A DNA stretch of 64,000 bases from the NCBI RefSeq assembly GCF_900120195.1, contig NZ_LT635539.1:62001-126000 (forward strand), in the 5' to 3' direction. Made by a program: the position numbers and the translations under genes. Positions 44,227-53,724 of the stretch are shown here, piece after piece (within the stretch, counting starts at the first letter, position 1; each line of letters starts with the position of its first letter). This stretch comes from Blautia sp. Marseille-P3087. Lineage in GTDB: Bacteria > Bacillota > Clostridia > Lachnospirales > Lachnospiraceae. The notes under the pieces were generated by a model, which was not told the DNA's origin, ran no database searches, and was given only the letters and a program-made list of their open reading frames with translations.

Positions 44227-45981
44227 ATGAGTGATATTATGAAAAGCATTCCATTCGGACAGCTGACGGAATGGATCTTGAATGAATATAAAAAAACAGG
44301 TCAGGTGTTTGGTATTCAGAAAGCTTATGTGGCTGATCAGTCAAAAACAATCGAAATATTCGGAAGAAAACTTGAAAATCCGGTGGGACCGGCAGCGGGT
44401 CCACATACACAGCTTGCACAGAATCTTGTGGCTGCATATGTCGCAGGTGCCAGATTCTTTGAATTAAAGACCGTGCAGAAAATGGATGGACCGGAGCTTT
44501 CAGCATGCATTCCAAAGCCGTGTATCGTGGCGGAAGATGAAGCATACAACTGCGAATGGTCAACAGAACTTTATGTACCGCAGGCAATGGCTGAGTATAT
44601 TAAAGGCTGGATACTTATTCATGTGATCGCAAAAGAATTCGGACTTGGAAATCCGGACGGATTCCAGTTCAACATGTCCTGTGGCTACAACCTTGAGGGC
44701 ATCAAAGACAAAAAGATTGATGATTTTATTGAAGGGCTGAAAGATGCCGGAGATACAGCCATCTTTAAAGAGTGTAAACAGTGGTTATGGGAGCATATCA
44801 GTCTTTTTGAACATGTGACAAAAGAAGATATCGAGGCGATCCCTGCAGAAATCTGCAATTCGATCACACTTTCCACAATGCACGGATGTCCGCCACAGGA
44901 AATTGAAAATATTGTGACATATCTTCTGAAAGAGAAACATATCAACACTTACGTAAAATGCAATCCGACACTTCTTGGCTATGAATTTGTAAGAAAAGCA
45001 ATGGATGATCTTGGTTATGATTATATGGCATTTACAGATTTCCACTTCAAAGATGATCTGCAGTATGAAGATGCGGTGCCGATGCTGAAACGTCTGATGG
45101 AAACTGCTGCACAGGAAGGACTTTCTTTCGGGGTGAAACTGACCAATACATTTCCGGTTGATATTAAGCGCCAGGAACTTCCGGGAGAAGAAATGTATAT
45201 GTCCGGCAAGGCGTTGTTTCCGCTTTCTATTTCAGTTGCGGCTCGTCTGGCGGAATCTTTTGACGGAAAACTTCCAATGTCTTTCTCGGGAGGGGCGGAT
45301 CAGAAAAACATTGATCAGATCGTGGGTTGCGGCATCTGGCCGGTTACAGTGGCGACGGTACTTCTGAAACCGGGCGGGTACAAATGGCTGACGCGTATTG
45401 CCGAGAAAGCAGATACCTGTGAAATCGAAAAAGACGGGAAGGTTCAGGTAGAAGAACTGAAAAAACTTGCCACGGATTCACTTACAGATGCACATTATCA
45501 AAAAACAGTCAAAAAAGCGGCAGGTAAACAAACTGAAGAAAAATCACCTCTTCTTGACTGCCTGAAGAAAAAAGATGCACCGAAAGTAAAAGAATTTACC
45601 AGACATAAACGTGTCTGTGGAAACTGTGCAGACGTATGTCCAAACCGTGCAAATGTGCTGATCGAAGTGCCGGAGATGGAACTTTTGCAGATTCTTCACA
45701 TAGATTATATGTGCAACGAATGTGGAAACTGTCGTTCCTTCTGTCAGTATGCAGGTGCACCGTATAAAGACAAATTTACATTGTTTGCAACGGAAGAAGA
45801 CATGAAAGACAGTACAAATAACGGATTTACTGTACTTGATGCCGGAACAAAAGAGGTACTGGTACGTATCGGAGACAGACTGGAGAAAGTCAAGGCCGAC
45901 CAGCCGGCAGAAATTCTTAATGAGGATCTCGGCAAACTGATGTGTACTGTGATTGACGATTATACATATCTGCTTATGTGA
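44227..45981 (+). CDS. ygfK: YgfK-like protein lacking the NAD(P)/FAD module
   Basis: 584 residues; E. coli YgfK is just over 1000. The N-terminal dihydroorotate-dehydrogenase-like domain (about 1-420) is intact: NPVGPAAGPHTQLAQNLVAA, FNMSCGYNLEGI and STMHGCPPQEIE. The C-terminal ferredoxin has C464/C467/C471 and C496/C499/C502/C506, and then ends as in E. coli. The GltD-like pyridine-nucleotide/flavin domain that separates these two parts in E. coli is absent. The joint is clean and in frame. Electrons may therefore come from ferredoxin or the four-cluster ferredoxin two genes downstream. Called 'selenate reductase subunit' in databases but linked to purine degradation. Confidence 0.85.
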   Translation: MSDIMKSIPFGQLTEWILNEYKKTGQVFGIQKAYVADQSKTIEIFGRKLENPVGPAAGPHTQLAQNLVAAYVAGARFFELKTVQKMDGPELSACIPKPCIVAEDEAYNCEWSTELYVPQAMAEYIKGWILIHVIAKEFGLGNPDGFQFNMSCGYNLEGIKDKKIDDFIEGLKDAGDTAIFKECKQWLWEHISLFEHVTKEDIEAIPAEICNSITLSTMHGCPPQEIENIVTYLLKEKHINTYVKCNPTLLGYEFVRKAMDDLGYDYMAFTDFHFKDDLQYEDAVPMLKRLMETAAQEGLSFGVKLTNTFPVDIKRQELPGEEMYMSGKALFPLSISVAARLAESFDGKLPMSFSGGADQKNIDQIVGCGIWPVTVATVLLKPGGYKWLTRIAEKADTCEIEKDGKVQVEELKKLATDSLTDAHYQKTVKKAAGKQTEEKSPLLDCLKKKDAPKVKEFTRHKRVCGNCADVCPNRANVLIEVPEMELLQILHIDYMCNECGNCRSFCQYAGAPYKDKFTLFATEEDMKDSTNNGFTVLDAGTKEVLVRIGDRLEKVKADQPAEILNEDLGKLMCTVIDDYTYLLM

Positions 45982-46046
45982 TATCAGGAAAATGCATACT
46001 GCAAAAATCCGCAGATATCATATAAGTAGTGAAAAGGAGAGCCGCT

Positions 46047-48629
46047 ATGGTAACATTTAAGGTGAACGGCAGGACTGTTCAGACTGAAAAAAATCAAAAA
46101 CTGCTACGATTTCTGCGGGATGAACTTCATCTGACTTCAGTGAAGGATGGATGTAGTGAAGGGGCATGTGGAGCCTGTACCGTGATCATTGACGGAAAGA
46201 CCTGCAAGGCATGTGTTCCGGATACGGATTCACTGGATGGCAGGGAAGTGATCACGGTGGAAGGTCTGACGGAATGGGAAGAACAGGTTTATACTTATGC
46301 ATACGGAAAGGCGGGGGCTGTACAGTGTGGCTTCTGCATCCCGGGAATGGTGATGTGTACAAAGGCGCTTCTGGATGTAAATAAAACACCTTCCGATGAT
46401 GAAATCAGATATGCCCTGCGAAATAACTACTGCCGCTGTACCGGTTATGTAAAGATCATGGATGCGGTTCGGCTTGCAGCAAAGATTCTGGATGCAGGAG
46501 TACTTCCGGATGACGGAGACCAGAACTGGGCAATCGGAAACCGTGTGTCGAGGATCGACGTAGAGGAAAAAGTGCTTGGAACAGGCAGATACCCGGATGA
46601 TTTTTATCTTGATGGAATGCTTTATGGAACGGCACTTCGAAGTCAGTATGCACGTGCCAGAGTACTTTCAATCGATACGTCCAAAGCCAGAGCACTTGAG
46701 GGTGTAGAAGCAGTTGTGACTGCCGGGGATATACCGGGAGAAAACAAGATTGGCCATCTGAAACATGATCAGTATACCCTGATACCTGTCGGAGGACTTA
46801 CACATTATCTGGGAGATGCGATCGCGCTGGTTGCCGCGAAGGACAGGGAAACAGCGGAAAAAGCAAAGAAACTGATAAAAGTAGAATACGAAGTACTGCC
46901 ACCTGTACACACGATTGAAGAGGCAGCTGCACCGGACGCACACAAGGTGTTTGACGAAGAGGAAAACAATATCTGCGCGCATAAACATATCAGCCGTGGA
47001 AACGCAGAAGAAGCAATTCAGAATTCCAAATATGTGATCTCGCATCACTTTGAGACACCGTGGACGGAACATGCTTTTCTGGAACCGGAATGCGCGGTTG
47101 CATTTTATGATGAGGATGGGGATGTATTTATTTATTCGACAGACCAGTCGGCACACCAGACACTGCATGAATGTTCCCTTGTACTTGGAACAGATAAAGT
47201 AAAAGTGCAGAATGCACTGGTCGGAGGCGGATTCGGTGGAAAAGAAGATATGACGGTTCAGCATCTGGCAGCACTTCTTACTTATGTGACAAAAAAACCG
47301 GTCAAAGTAAAACTGACCAGGGCAGAGTCCCTTCTGGTGCATCCGAAACGTCATCCGTTCTATATGGATATGACAATGGGATGTGATGAACATGGAAATA
47401 TTATGGGAGTAAAAGCTACTGTAGTTTCTGATACCGGAGCATATGCGTCTCTTGGCGGACCGGTGCTCGAACGTGCCTGCACGCATGCGGCAGGACCATA
47501 TCATTATGAGAATTTCGAAATTGAAGGGACTGCCTATTATACAAATAATCCGCCGGCGGGTGCTTTTCGTGGATTTGGTGTCACCCAGACCTGTTTTGCA
47601 ACAGAAACACTTCTGAATATGATGGCAGATAGAGTGGGAATCACACCGTGGGAAATTCGTTACCGTAATGCGATACGTCCGGGAGAAGTGCTTCCGAACG
47701 GTCAGATCGTAGATGAGTCTACCGGTCTTATTGAGACACTGGAGGCGGTTCGGGAGGATTATGAGACTGCTCTGGCAGAGGGCAAACCGGTCGGAATCGG
47801 CTGTGCAATGAAAAATGCGGGTGTCGGTGTCGGCATCCCGGATACCGGACGTGTGAAGCTGATCGTGGAAGACGATGAGAAGCTGCATATCTATTCCGGA
47901 GCATCCTGTATCGGACAAGGACTCGGTACCGTTCTTGTACAGATGGTTGTGACCAATACAGATCTGAAACATGAGGATATTGTATACGAAAGAAGCAACA
48001 CCTGGATTGCACCGGATTCCGGTACGACGTCCGGCTCGAGACAGACACTGATCACCGGAGAAGCATGCCGGAGAGCCTGTGAGAAGCTGATGGAAGACAG
48101 AAAAACAGGAAAAAGTCTGAAAGATATGAGGGGAATCGTTTATTACGGAGAATATCTGGCAAAGACGGATCCACTTGGTGCTAATGTGCCGAATCCGGTC
48201 TCTCATGTGGCATATGGATATGCAACACAGATGTGTATACTGAATAAAAAGACCGGTAAGATGGAATACATTGTCGCGGCACATGATGTCGGCAAGGCAG
48301 TCAATCCGTTGTCCTGCGAAGGGCAGATTGAAGGCGGTGTTGTAATGTCGATGGGATATGCACTCAGAGAAAAATATCCGATTGACGAAAACTGCAGGCC
48401 GATTCAGAAATATGGTTCACTTGGATTGTTCCGCGCTCATGAAGTTCCGAAGATCAAAGCAATTGTTGTAGATAAACCGGGATTAAATGTAGCGTGCGGT
48501 GCAATCGGTATCGGAGAAATCACGTCGATTCCTACAGCACCGGCGATTGCAGACGCATATTTCCGCTATGACGGAATACGGAGATACAGTCTGCCGCTTA
48601 CAGATACACCATACGAAAGGAAGTGGTGA
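46047..48629 (+). CDS. xdhD: Fused 2Fe-2S/Mo xanthine dehydrogenase (selenium-dependent, XdhD-type)
   Basis: 860 residues from ATG 46047 (AAGGAGA eight bases upstream); a GTG at 46029 was rejected. The N-terminal 2Fe-2S domains have C36/C41/C44/C56 and C94/C97/C129/C131. They are fused through a short linker to the full Mo-cofactor domain (from about residue 165, IGNRVSRIDVEEKVLGTGRY). Cofactor loops are VGGGFGGKED, GAFRGFG and the catalytic E824 in GIGEITSIP. No FAD domain, so it must pass electrons to another subunit or a ferredoxin. Family knowledge assigns a labile selenium ligand on Mo supplied with YqeB/YqeC. Likely acts on purines. Confidence 0.9.
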   Translation: MVTFKVNGRTVQTEKNQKLLRFLRDELHLTSVKDGCSEGACGACTVIIDGKTCKACVPDTDSLDGREVITVEGLTEWEEQVYTYAYGKAGAVQCGFCIPGMVMCTKALLDVNKTPSDDEIRYALRNNYCRCTGYVKIMDAVRLAAKILDAGVLPDDGDQNWAIGNRVSRIDVEEKVLGTGRYPDDFYLDGMLYGTALRSQYARARVLSIDTSKARALEGVEAVVTAGDIPGENKIGHLKHDQYTLIPVGGLTHYLGDAIALVAAKDRETAEKAKKLIKVEYEVLPPVHTIEEAAAPDAHKVFDEEENNICAHKHISRGNAEEAIQNSKYVISHHFETPWTEHAFLEPECAVAFYDEDGDVFIYSTDQSAHQTLHECSLVLGTDKVKVQNALVGGGFGGKEDMTVQHLAALLTYVTKKPVKVKLTRAESLLVHPKRHPFYMDMTMGCDEHGNIMGVKATVVSDTGAYASLGGPVLERACTHAAGPYHYENFEIEGTAYYTNNPPAGAFRGFGVTQTCFATETLLNMMADRVGITPWEIRYRNAIRPGEVLPNGQIVDESTGLIETLEAVREDYETALAEGKPVGIGCAMKNAGVGVGIPDTGRVKLIVEDDEKLHIYSGASCIGQGLGTVLVQMVVTNTDLKHEDIVYERSNTWIAPDSGTTSGSRQTLITGEACRRACEKLMEDRKTGKSLKDMRGIVYYGEYLAKTDPLGANVPNPVSHVAYGYATQMCILNKKTGKMEYIVAAHDVGKAVNPLSCEGQIEGGVVMSMGYALREKYPIDENCRPIQKYGSLGLFRAHEVPKIKAIVVDKPGLNVACGAIGIGEITSIPTAPAIADAYFRYDGIRRYSLPLTDTPYERKW

Positions 48630-48630
48630 T

Positions 48631-49122
48631 ATGGCTGTGAAAAAAAGATTTCCGTACCGTGCAGCCCTTGTGGCGTGTAATGGTGGGTGTCGGACGGCAA
48701 AAGACGGACAGGGATGCGCTGATGGCTGTATCGGCTGTGGCGCCTGCATACAGGAATGTAAATTCGGGGCGATTTTTCTAAATGAATATGGCGTGGCAGA
48801 AGTGGATGAAGAGAAATGTATTGCCTGCGGGAAATGCGCAAAGGTCTGTCCGCAGGAGATTATTCACATTCATGAATGTGCAAACTATATTGTTGTAAAA
48901 TGCTCAAATAAGAGCAAAGGAGCAGCGGCAAAGAAACAGTGTGAAGTAAGTTGTATCGGCTGCGGTATCTGCGAAAAGACCTGTACGGCAGGAGCCATTC
49001 GGGTTACAGAGAATCATGCCGTGATCAATGAAGAACTGTGTTTAAGCTGTGGGATGTGCGCAGTGAAATGTCCACGGCATGTAATTTATGATCTGCGCGG
49101 AATATATACAGAAATAAAATGA
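48631..49122 (+). CDS. Polyferredoxin with four 4Fe-4S motifs (RnfB-like)
   Basis: 163 residues, starting two bases after xdhD. Four CxxCxxCxxxC motifs at residues 33-43, 63-73, 108-118 and 137-147, plus extra cysteines C16, C20 and C29 before the first. The opening VACNGGC recalls the RnfB cluster domain. No membrane span. Its place between two hydroxylases, one lacking FAD, and after a YgfK lacking its NAD module makes it the probable electron hub of the complex. Confidence 0.85.
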   Translation: MAVKKRFPYRAALVACNGGCRTAKDGQGCADGCIGCGACIQECKFGAIFLNEYGVAEVDEEKCIACGKCAKVCPQEIIHIHECANYIVVKCSNKSKGAAAKKQCEVSCIGCGICEKTCTAGAIRVTENHAVINEELCLSCGMCAVKCPRHVIYDLRGIYTEIK

Positions 49123-49202
49123 CAGAAGTATTTTAACAGGTAGGTTCTTTTTTCTATTCAAAAGATTTTATTGAGAAAATTTTATGAAGAAGGTGAGTAA
49201 TC

Positions 49203-51479
49203 ATGATTGGAAAAAGTGTTCCGCGTGTAGACGCATATGAGAAAGTCACCGGAAGAGCAAAATTTACAGAAGATCTACTTCCGAAAAAATGTCTGGTGGC
49301 GAAAGTGCTGCATGCAACAATTGGAAATGGAATCGTAAAATCTATTGATACAAGTGAGGCCGAGATCATGGAAGGGGTGGTGAAGGTTGTGACGTTCCAT
49401 GATGTCCCGGATCATTGCTATCCGACACCGGGACATCCATGGTCTGTGGAACTGGCACATCAGGATGTGGCAGACAGGAATCTGCTGACCGGTCGCGTGC
49501 GCTATTATGGAGATGATATTGCAGCGGTTGTTGCAGAGGATGAAATTATTGCATCCAGAGCGTTGAAAAAGATCAAAGTAGAATATGAGGAATATCCGGT
49601 GGAAATTCATCCGCGAAAATCCATGTATGGCAGCAAACCACCGATTCATTTCGATAAAAAAGATAATGTACTTGCCCGTTCCAATTACTTTATCGGAGAT
49701 GTTGATAAGGGTATGGAAGAAGCTGAAACGGTGGTAAAAGGCACATATAAGACTCCAATTGTACAACACTGTCATATCGAAAACCCGATCTCGTATGCTT
49801 ATATGGAAAAAGGACGGATCGTAGTGGTGACTTCCACTCAGATTCCGCATATTGTACGCCGTGTCATTGGTCAGGCACTGGGAATTCCGTGGGGCAATGT
49901 CCGTGTGATTAAGCCGTATATCGGAGGCGGATTCGGAAATAAACAGGATGTTTTATATGAGCCTTTAAACGCTTTTCTGACAACACAGGTAGGCGGCAGA
50001 CCGGTCAAACTGGATATCAGCAGGGAAGAAACTTTCTGCAATACAAGAACCCGTCATTCCATCGAATTTGATCTTGCAGCAGGTGTGGATAAAGAAGGAA
50101 AACTTGTTGCAAAGGATATGCATTCTTATTCCAATCAGGGTGCTTATGCATCGCATGGCCATGCAATCGCAGCGAATGGTCTTACTTCGTGGAGACTGCA
50201 ATATGCCTGTCCGAATATCCGCGGAGAGGCTTATACGATCTATACCAACACACCGGTAGGCGGTGCAATGCGAGGTTACGGCATTCCGCAGGTATGCTTC
50301 GCAATAGAGTGCTTTATGGATGATGTGGCAGAGGCAATCCACATGGATCCACTGGAATTCCGCAGGAAAAACTTAATTGAAGGATATTATGAAGACCGTT
50401 ATCTGAAACCGATCGCTGCAAATACGAACGGTATTTTTGAATGTTTGAAAAAGGGTGCAGAATATATCCATTGGGATGAAAAAAGAAAAAAATATGCAAA
50501 GCAGACAGGAGCGGTACGCAGAGGGGTAGGTATGGCTCTGTTTTCGTATAAAACCGGCGTATGGCCGATTTCACTGGAAATCGCAGGGGCACGTCTTTCA
50601 CTGAATCAGGATGGCAGTGTGCAGCTTCAGCTTGGTGCAACGGAGATCGGACAGGGAGCGGATACGGTATTTTCACAGATGGTTGCAGAAACACTTCATA
50701 CAGATATGGCTCATGTACACATCCAGACTGTGCAGGATACGGACGTATCCCCGTTTGATACGGGAGCCTATGCTTCCAGACAGTCTTTTGTAACCGGAAC
50801 CGCAGTGAAACACTGTGCAGAAATTTTAAGAGACAAGATTCTGGCTTATGCAAAGACTTTACTGCCTGAGGTAGATACCAGAGAACTAAGTCTTCGTGAC
50901 AACTGGATCTGGGCAGGCGAAGAGCAGGCAATTTCACTTGCTGCACTGGCAGAAGAGAGTTACTACAGTCTGACAAATTCATCTGTTCTGACAGCTGAAG
51001 TATCTGAGCAGGTAAAGAAAAACACAATTGCAACCGGTTGTTGCTTTGCTGAAGTTGAAGTCGACATAAAGCTTGGAAAGATAAAAATTCTTCATATCAT
51101 CAATGTACATGACAGCGGGAAACTTCTGAATCCACAGCTTGCCGAAATGCAGGTACATGGTGGTATGTCGATGGGTATGGGCTATGGTATCAGTGAGCAG
51201 CTGATTCTTGACGAAAAGACAGGAAGACCTTTAAATGGTAATCTTCTGGACTATAAACTGATGACGATGCTGGATACGCCGGACATCAAAGCCGATTTTG
51301 TGGAAATGGATGATCCGATGGGTCCATATGGAAACAAAGCTCTTGGAGAACCGCCGGCAATTCCGAGTGCACCGGCGATTCGTAACGCAGTGCTTCATGC
51401 AACCGGTGTTGCATTTAATGAAAATCCGCTGACACCACAGCGTCTGATCGACGGATTCAAAAAAGCAGGACTTATCTGA
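49203..51479 (+). CDS. xdhA: Xanthine dehydrogenase Mo subunit
   Basis: 758 residues, full length. Hammerhead start VPRVDAYEKVTGRAKFTEDL; cofactor loops IGGGFGNKQ, GGAMRGYG and ATEIGQGADTV; catalytic E716 in ALGEPPAIPSAPAI. The GEPP form matches classic xanthine dehydrogenases better than the SIGEL form of the set at 3.1 kb. Heads xdhA-xdhB-xdhC, same order as E. coli. 80 bases separate it from the ferredoxin, with no promoter or terminator seen. Confidence 0.93.
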   Translation: MIGKSVPRVDAYEKVTGRAKFTEDLLPKKCLVAKVLHATIGNGIVKSIDTSEAEIMEGVVKVVTFHDVPDHCYPTPGHPWSVELAHQDVADRNLLTGRVRYYGDDIAAVVAEDEIIASRALKKIKVEYEEYPVEIHPRKSMYGSKPPIHFDKKDNVLARSNYFIGDVDKGMEEAETVVKGTYKTPIVQHCHIENPISYAYMEKGRIVVVTSTQIPHIVRRVIGQALGIPWGNVRVIKPYIGGGFGNKQDVLYEPLNAFLTTQVGGRPVKLDISREETFCNTRTRHSIEFDLAAGVDKEGKLVAKDMHSYSNQGAYASHGHAIAANGLTSWRLQYACPNIRGEAYTIYTNTPVGGAMRGYGIPQVCFAIECFMDDVAEAIHMDPLEFRRKNLIEGYYEDRYLKPIAANTNGIFECLKKGAEYIHWDEKRKKYAKQTGAVRRGVGMALFSYKTGVWPISLEIAGARLSLNQDGSVQLQLGATEIGQGADTVFSQMVAETLHTDMAHVHIQTVQDTDVSPFDTGAYASRQSFVTGTAVKHCAEILRDKILAYAKTLLPEVDTRELSLRDNWIWAGEEQAISLAALAEESYYSLTNSSVLTAEVSEQVKKNTIATGCCFAEVEVDIKLGKIKILHIINVHDSGKLLNPQLAEMQVHGGMSMGMGYGISEQLILDEKTGRPLNGNLLDYKLMTMLDTPDIKADFVEMDDPMGPYGNKALGEPPAIPSAPAIRNAVLHATGVAFNENPLTPQRLIDGFKKAGLI

Positions 51480-51494
51480 GAGGGGGCGCAGATT

Positions 51495-52397
51495 ATGTAT
51501 GATATTGAGAAATACTATAATGCAAAAACCGTATCAGAGGCAGTCTCGCTTCTGAAAGAACACCCGGATGCCAGAATTATATCAGGTGGCAGTGACGTCC
51601 TGATCAAGATCCGTGAGGGCAGAATGGCAGGTACTTCTCTGGTATCCATCCGGGATGTTGAGGAAATTAAAGGTATTACAAGGAACGAGGACGGCGATAT
51701 TCTGATTGGCGCAGGAACTGTATTTTCACATATTACAGCGGATCCGATCATACAGAAATACATTCCGGTTCTGGGAGAAGCAGTTGACCAGGTTGGCGGT
51801 CCGCAGATTCGAAATATAGGTACGATTGGTGGAAATATCTGTAATGGAGCGGTCAGTGCGGACAGTGTACCAACGGTTTTTTCCTACAATTCACTTCTGC
51901 ATATTGCAAATGAAGACGGAGGCAGGATTGCACCGGTACGGGAATTTTATCTGGGACCGGGACGCGTGGACCTGCATCCGGGCGAGGTACTTACCCATGT
52001 GGTGATCCCCAAAAAAGAATATGCAGGATATCACGGACACTATATTAAATATTCGATGCGAAATGCAATGGATATTGCAACGTTGAGCTGCAGTGTGGTC
52101 AGCAAAATTGACACAGCAAAAAACATTCTGGAAGATGTACGCATTACCTTTGGCGTGGCAGCACCGGTTCCGTACAGATGTGTGGAGACGGAAGAAAAGC
52201 TGAAAGGCAGGACTTTGGATGAGGGTCTTTATCAGGAACTGGAAGAAAGCGTTCGAGGTGAAATTCATCCGAGAGATTCCTGGAGAGCTTCGAGAGATTT
52301 CCGCCTTCAGATTGGCGGAGAAATTGCAAAAAGAGCGCTGATTCGTACAGCAGAGCTTGCCGGAGAGGATACCTGTAAGGGAGGTGAAGAAGCATGA
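51495..52397 (+). CDS. xdhB: Xanthine dehydrogenase FAD subunit
   Basis: 300 residues. FAD motifs IISGGSDVLIKIREGRM (about 32-48) and QIRNIGTIGGNICNGAVSAD (about 99-118) are both intact. The C-terminal CO-dehydrogenase flavoprotein-type domain follows. Sixteen bases after xdhA and overlapping xdhC by four bases. Confidence 0.93.
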   Translation: MYDIEKYYNAKTVSEAVSLLKEHPDARIISGGSDVLIKIREGRMAGTSLVSIRDVEEIKGITRNEDGDILIGAGTVFSHITADPIIQKYIPVLGEAVDQVGGPQIRNIGTIGGNICNGAVSADSVPTVFSYNSLLHIANEDGGRIAPVREFYLGPGRVDLHPGEVLTHVVIPKKEYAGYHGHYIKYSMRNAMDIATLSCSVVSKIDTAKNILEDVRITFGVAAPVPYRCVETEEKLKGRTLDEGLYQELEESVRGEIHPRDSWRASRDFRLQIGGEIAKRALIRTAELAGEDTCKGGEEA

Positions 52398-52882
52398 AAA
52401 AAGAAAAAATACTTGTTCAGTGCGTGGTAAATGGAGAAGAAGTGGCAGAGTATGTTGATCCGAGAGAATCTCTTTTGGATATGCTTCGTAATCACCTCGG
52501 GCTGACCTCTGTAAAGAGAGGCTGTGAAGTCGGAGAGTGTGGCGCCTGTACCGTGATCATCGATGGTGAAACCATTGATTCCTGTATTTATCTGGCGGTC
52601 TGGGCGGAGGGCAAAAACATCCGCACACTGGAAGGCCTGGAAAAAAACGGTGAGCTGACACGGATTCAGGAAGCTTTTATTGAAGAGGGGGCGGTGCAGT
52701 GCGGATTCTGTACACCAGGTTTTATTATGTCGGCAACGGTTCTTCTGGAGCAGGGAAAAGAACTGACCAGAGAAGAAATCAAGAAAAAAATGTCCGGAAA
52801 TCTCTGCCGCTGCACTGGATATCAGAATATTGTTAATGCAGTGGAAAAAGTTATGCGTGAAAATACGGAAAAAGCAGAGTAA
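52394..52882 (+). CDS. xdhC: Xanthine dehydrogenase 2Fe-2S subunit
   Basis: 162 residues. Cysteines C44, C49, C52 and C64 for the first cluster; C103, C106, C138 and C140 for the second. Completes the Mo-FAD-FeS enzyme. The next gene yqeB starts 38 bases later. Confidence 0.94.
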   Translation: MKKEKILVQCVVNGEEVAEYVDPRESLLDMLRNHLGLTSVKRGCEVGECGACTVIIDGETIDSCIYLAVWAEGKNIRTLEGLEKNGELTRIQEAFIEEGAVQCGFCTPGFIMSATVLLEQGKELTREEIKKKMSGNLCRCTGYQNIVNAVEKVMRENTEKAE

Positions 52883-52920
52883 AAATATTGAAAATGACAG
52901 CAAGAGAGGAATAGCTTACG

Positions 52921-53724
52921 ATGGAACAAAAAACAACACTGATCGTACGTGGGGGTGGAGATCTTGCGAGCGGTGTGATCCACAGACTTTATAAATGCGG
53001 ATATCAGGTGCTGGTGCTGGAATGCGAAAGACCAAGTGCGATACGGAGAAAGGTATCTTTTGGTGAAGCAGTTTATGATGGCACTTCTTATGTAGAAGAG
53101 GTGACGGGACGTCTGATCACAAATATAAAAGAATGCCCAAAAGTATGGGCAGCAGGAGAAATTCCAATTCTTATAGACGAAGCCGGTGAATCGGTAAAAA
53201 GTTTAAAACCGGCAGCAGTGATCGATGCGATTCTTGCAAAAAAGAATCTGGGAACAACCAGAGATATGGCATCTCTGACAATTGCACTTGGACCTGGATT
53301 TACAGCACAGAAGGACGTTGATTATGTTGTAGAAACGCAGCGCGGACATAACCTCGGAAGAGTGATAGAGAAAGGCACGGCAGTACCGAATACTGGAATT
53401 CCGGGGATTATTGCCGGATATGGAAAAGAGCGTGTGATCCACTCACCGGCTGCCGGTATGGTACACAATTATTCAGAAATCGGTGATATTGTGGAAAAAG
53501 ACCAGATCATTGCCATGGTGGATGAAACACCGGTATATGCATCACTGACCGGTGTACTGAGGGGTATCATCCGGGATGGATTTGTGGTGCCGGAAGGAAT
53601 GAAGATCGCGGATATTGATCCACGTAAAGAACAGAAGAAAAATTGTGACACGATTTCAGATAAAGCGCGCTGCATTGCCGGAAGTGTAGTTGAGATTTTA
53701 CTGTCAGAAGGAGTACTGCCGTGA
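52921..53724 (+). CDS. yqeB: Selenium-dependent molybdenum hydroxylase maturation protein YqeB
   Basis: 267 residues. The N-terminal XdhC/CoxI-like nucleotide-binding motif TLIVRGGGDLASGVIHRLYK is followed by VLECERPSAIRRKVSFGEAV, then HNLGRVIEKGTAVPNTGIPG and a biotinyl-lipoyl-like C-terminal part around VHNYSEIGDIVEKDQIIAMV. The EF2563/YqeB family is a genome marker for labile-selenium Mo hydroxylases. Overlaps yqeC-mocA by four bases. Confidence 0.92.
   Translation: MEQKTTLIVRGGGDLASGVIHRLYKCGYQVLVLECERPSAIRRKVSFGEAVYDGTSYVEEVTGRLITNIKECPKVWAAGEIPILIDEAGESVKSLKPAAVIDAILAKKNLGTTRDMASLTIALGPGFTAQKDVDYVVETQRGHNLGRVIEKGTAVPNTGIPGIIAGYGKERVIHSPAAGMVHNYSEIGDIVEKDQIIAMVDETPVYASLTGVLRGIIRDGFVVPEGMKIADIDPRKEQKKNCDTISDKARCIAGSVVEILLSEGVLP

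Noticed and set aside
46668..48284. Long reverse-strand ORF (538 codons) inside xdhD
   Set aside because: Cys/His/Arg-rich antisense shadow of a gene with clear family motifs; no ribosome binding site.
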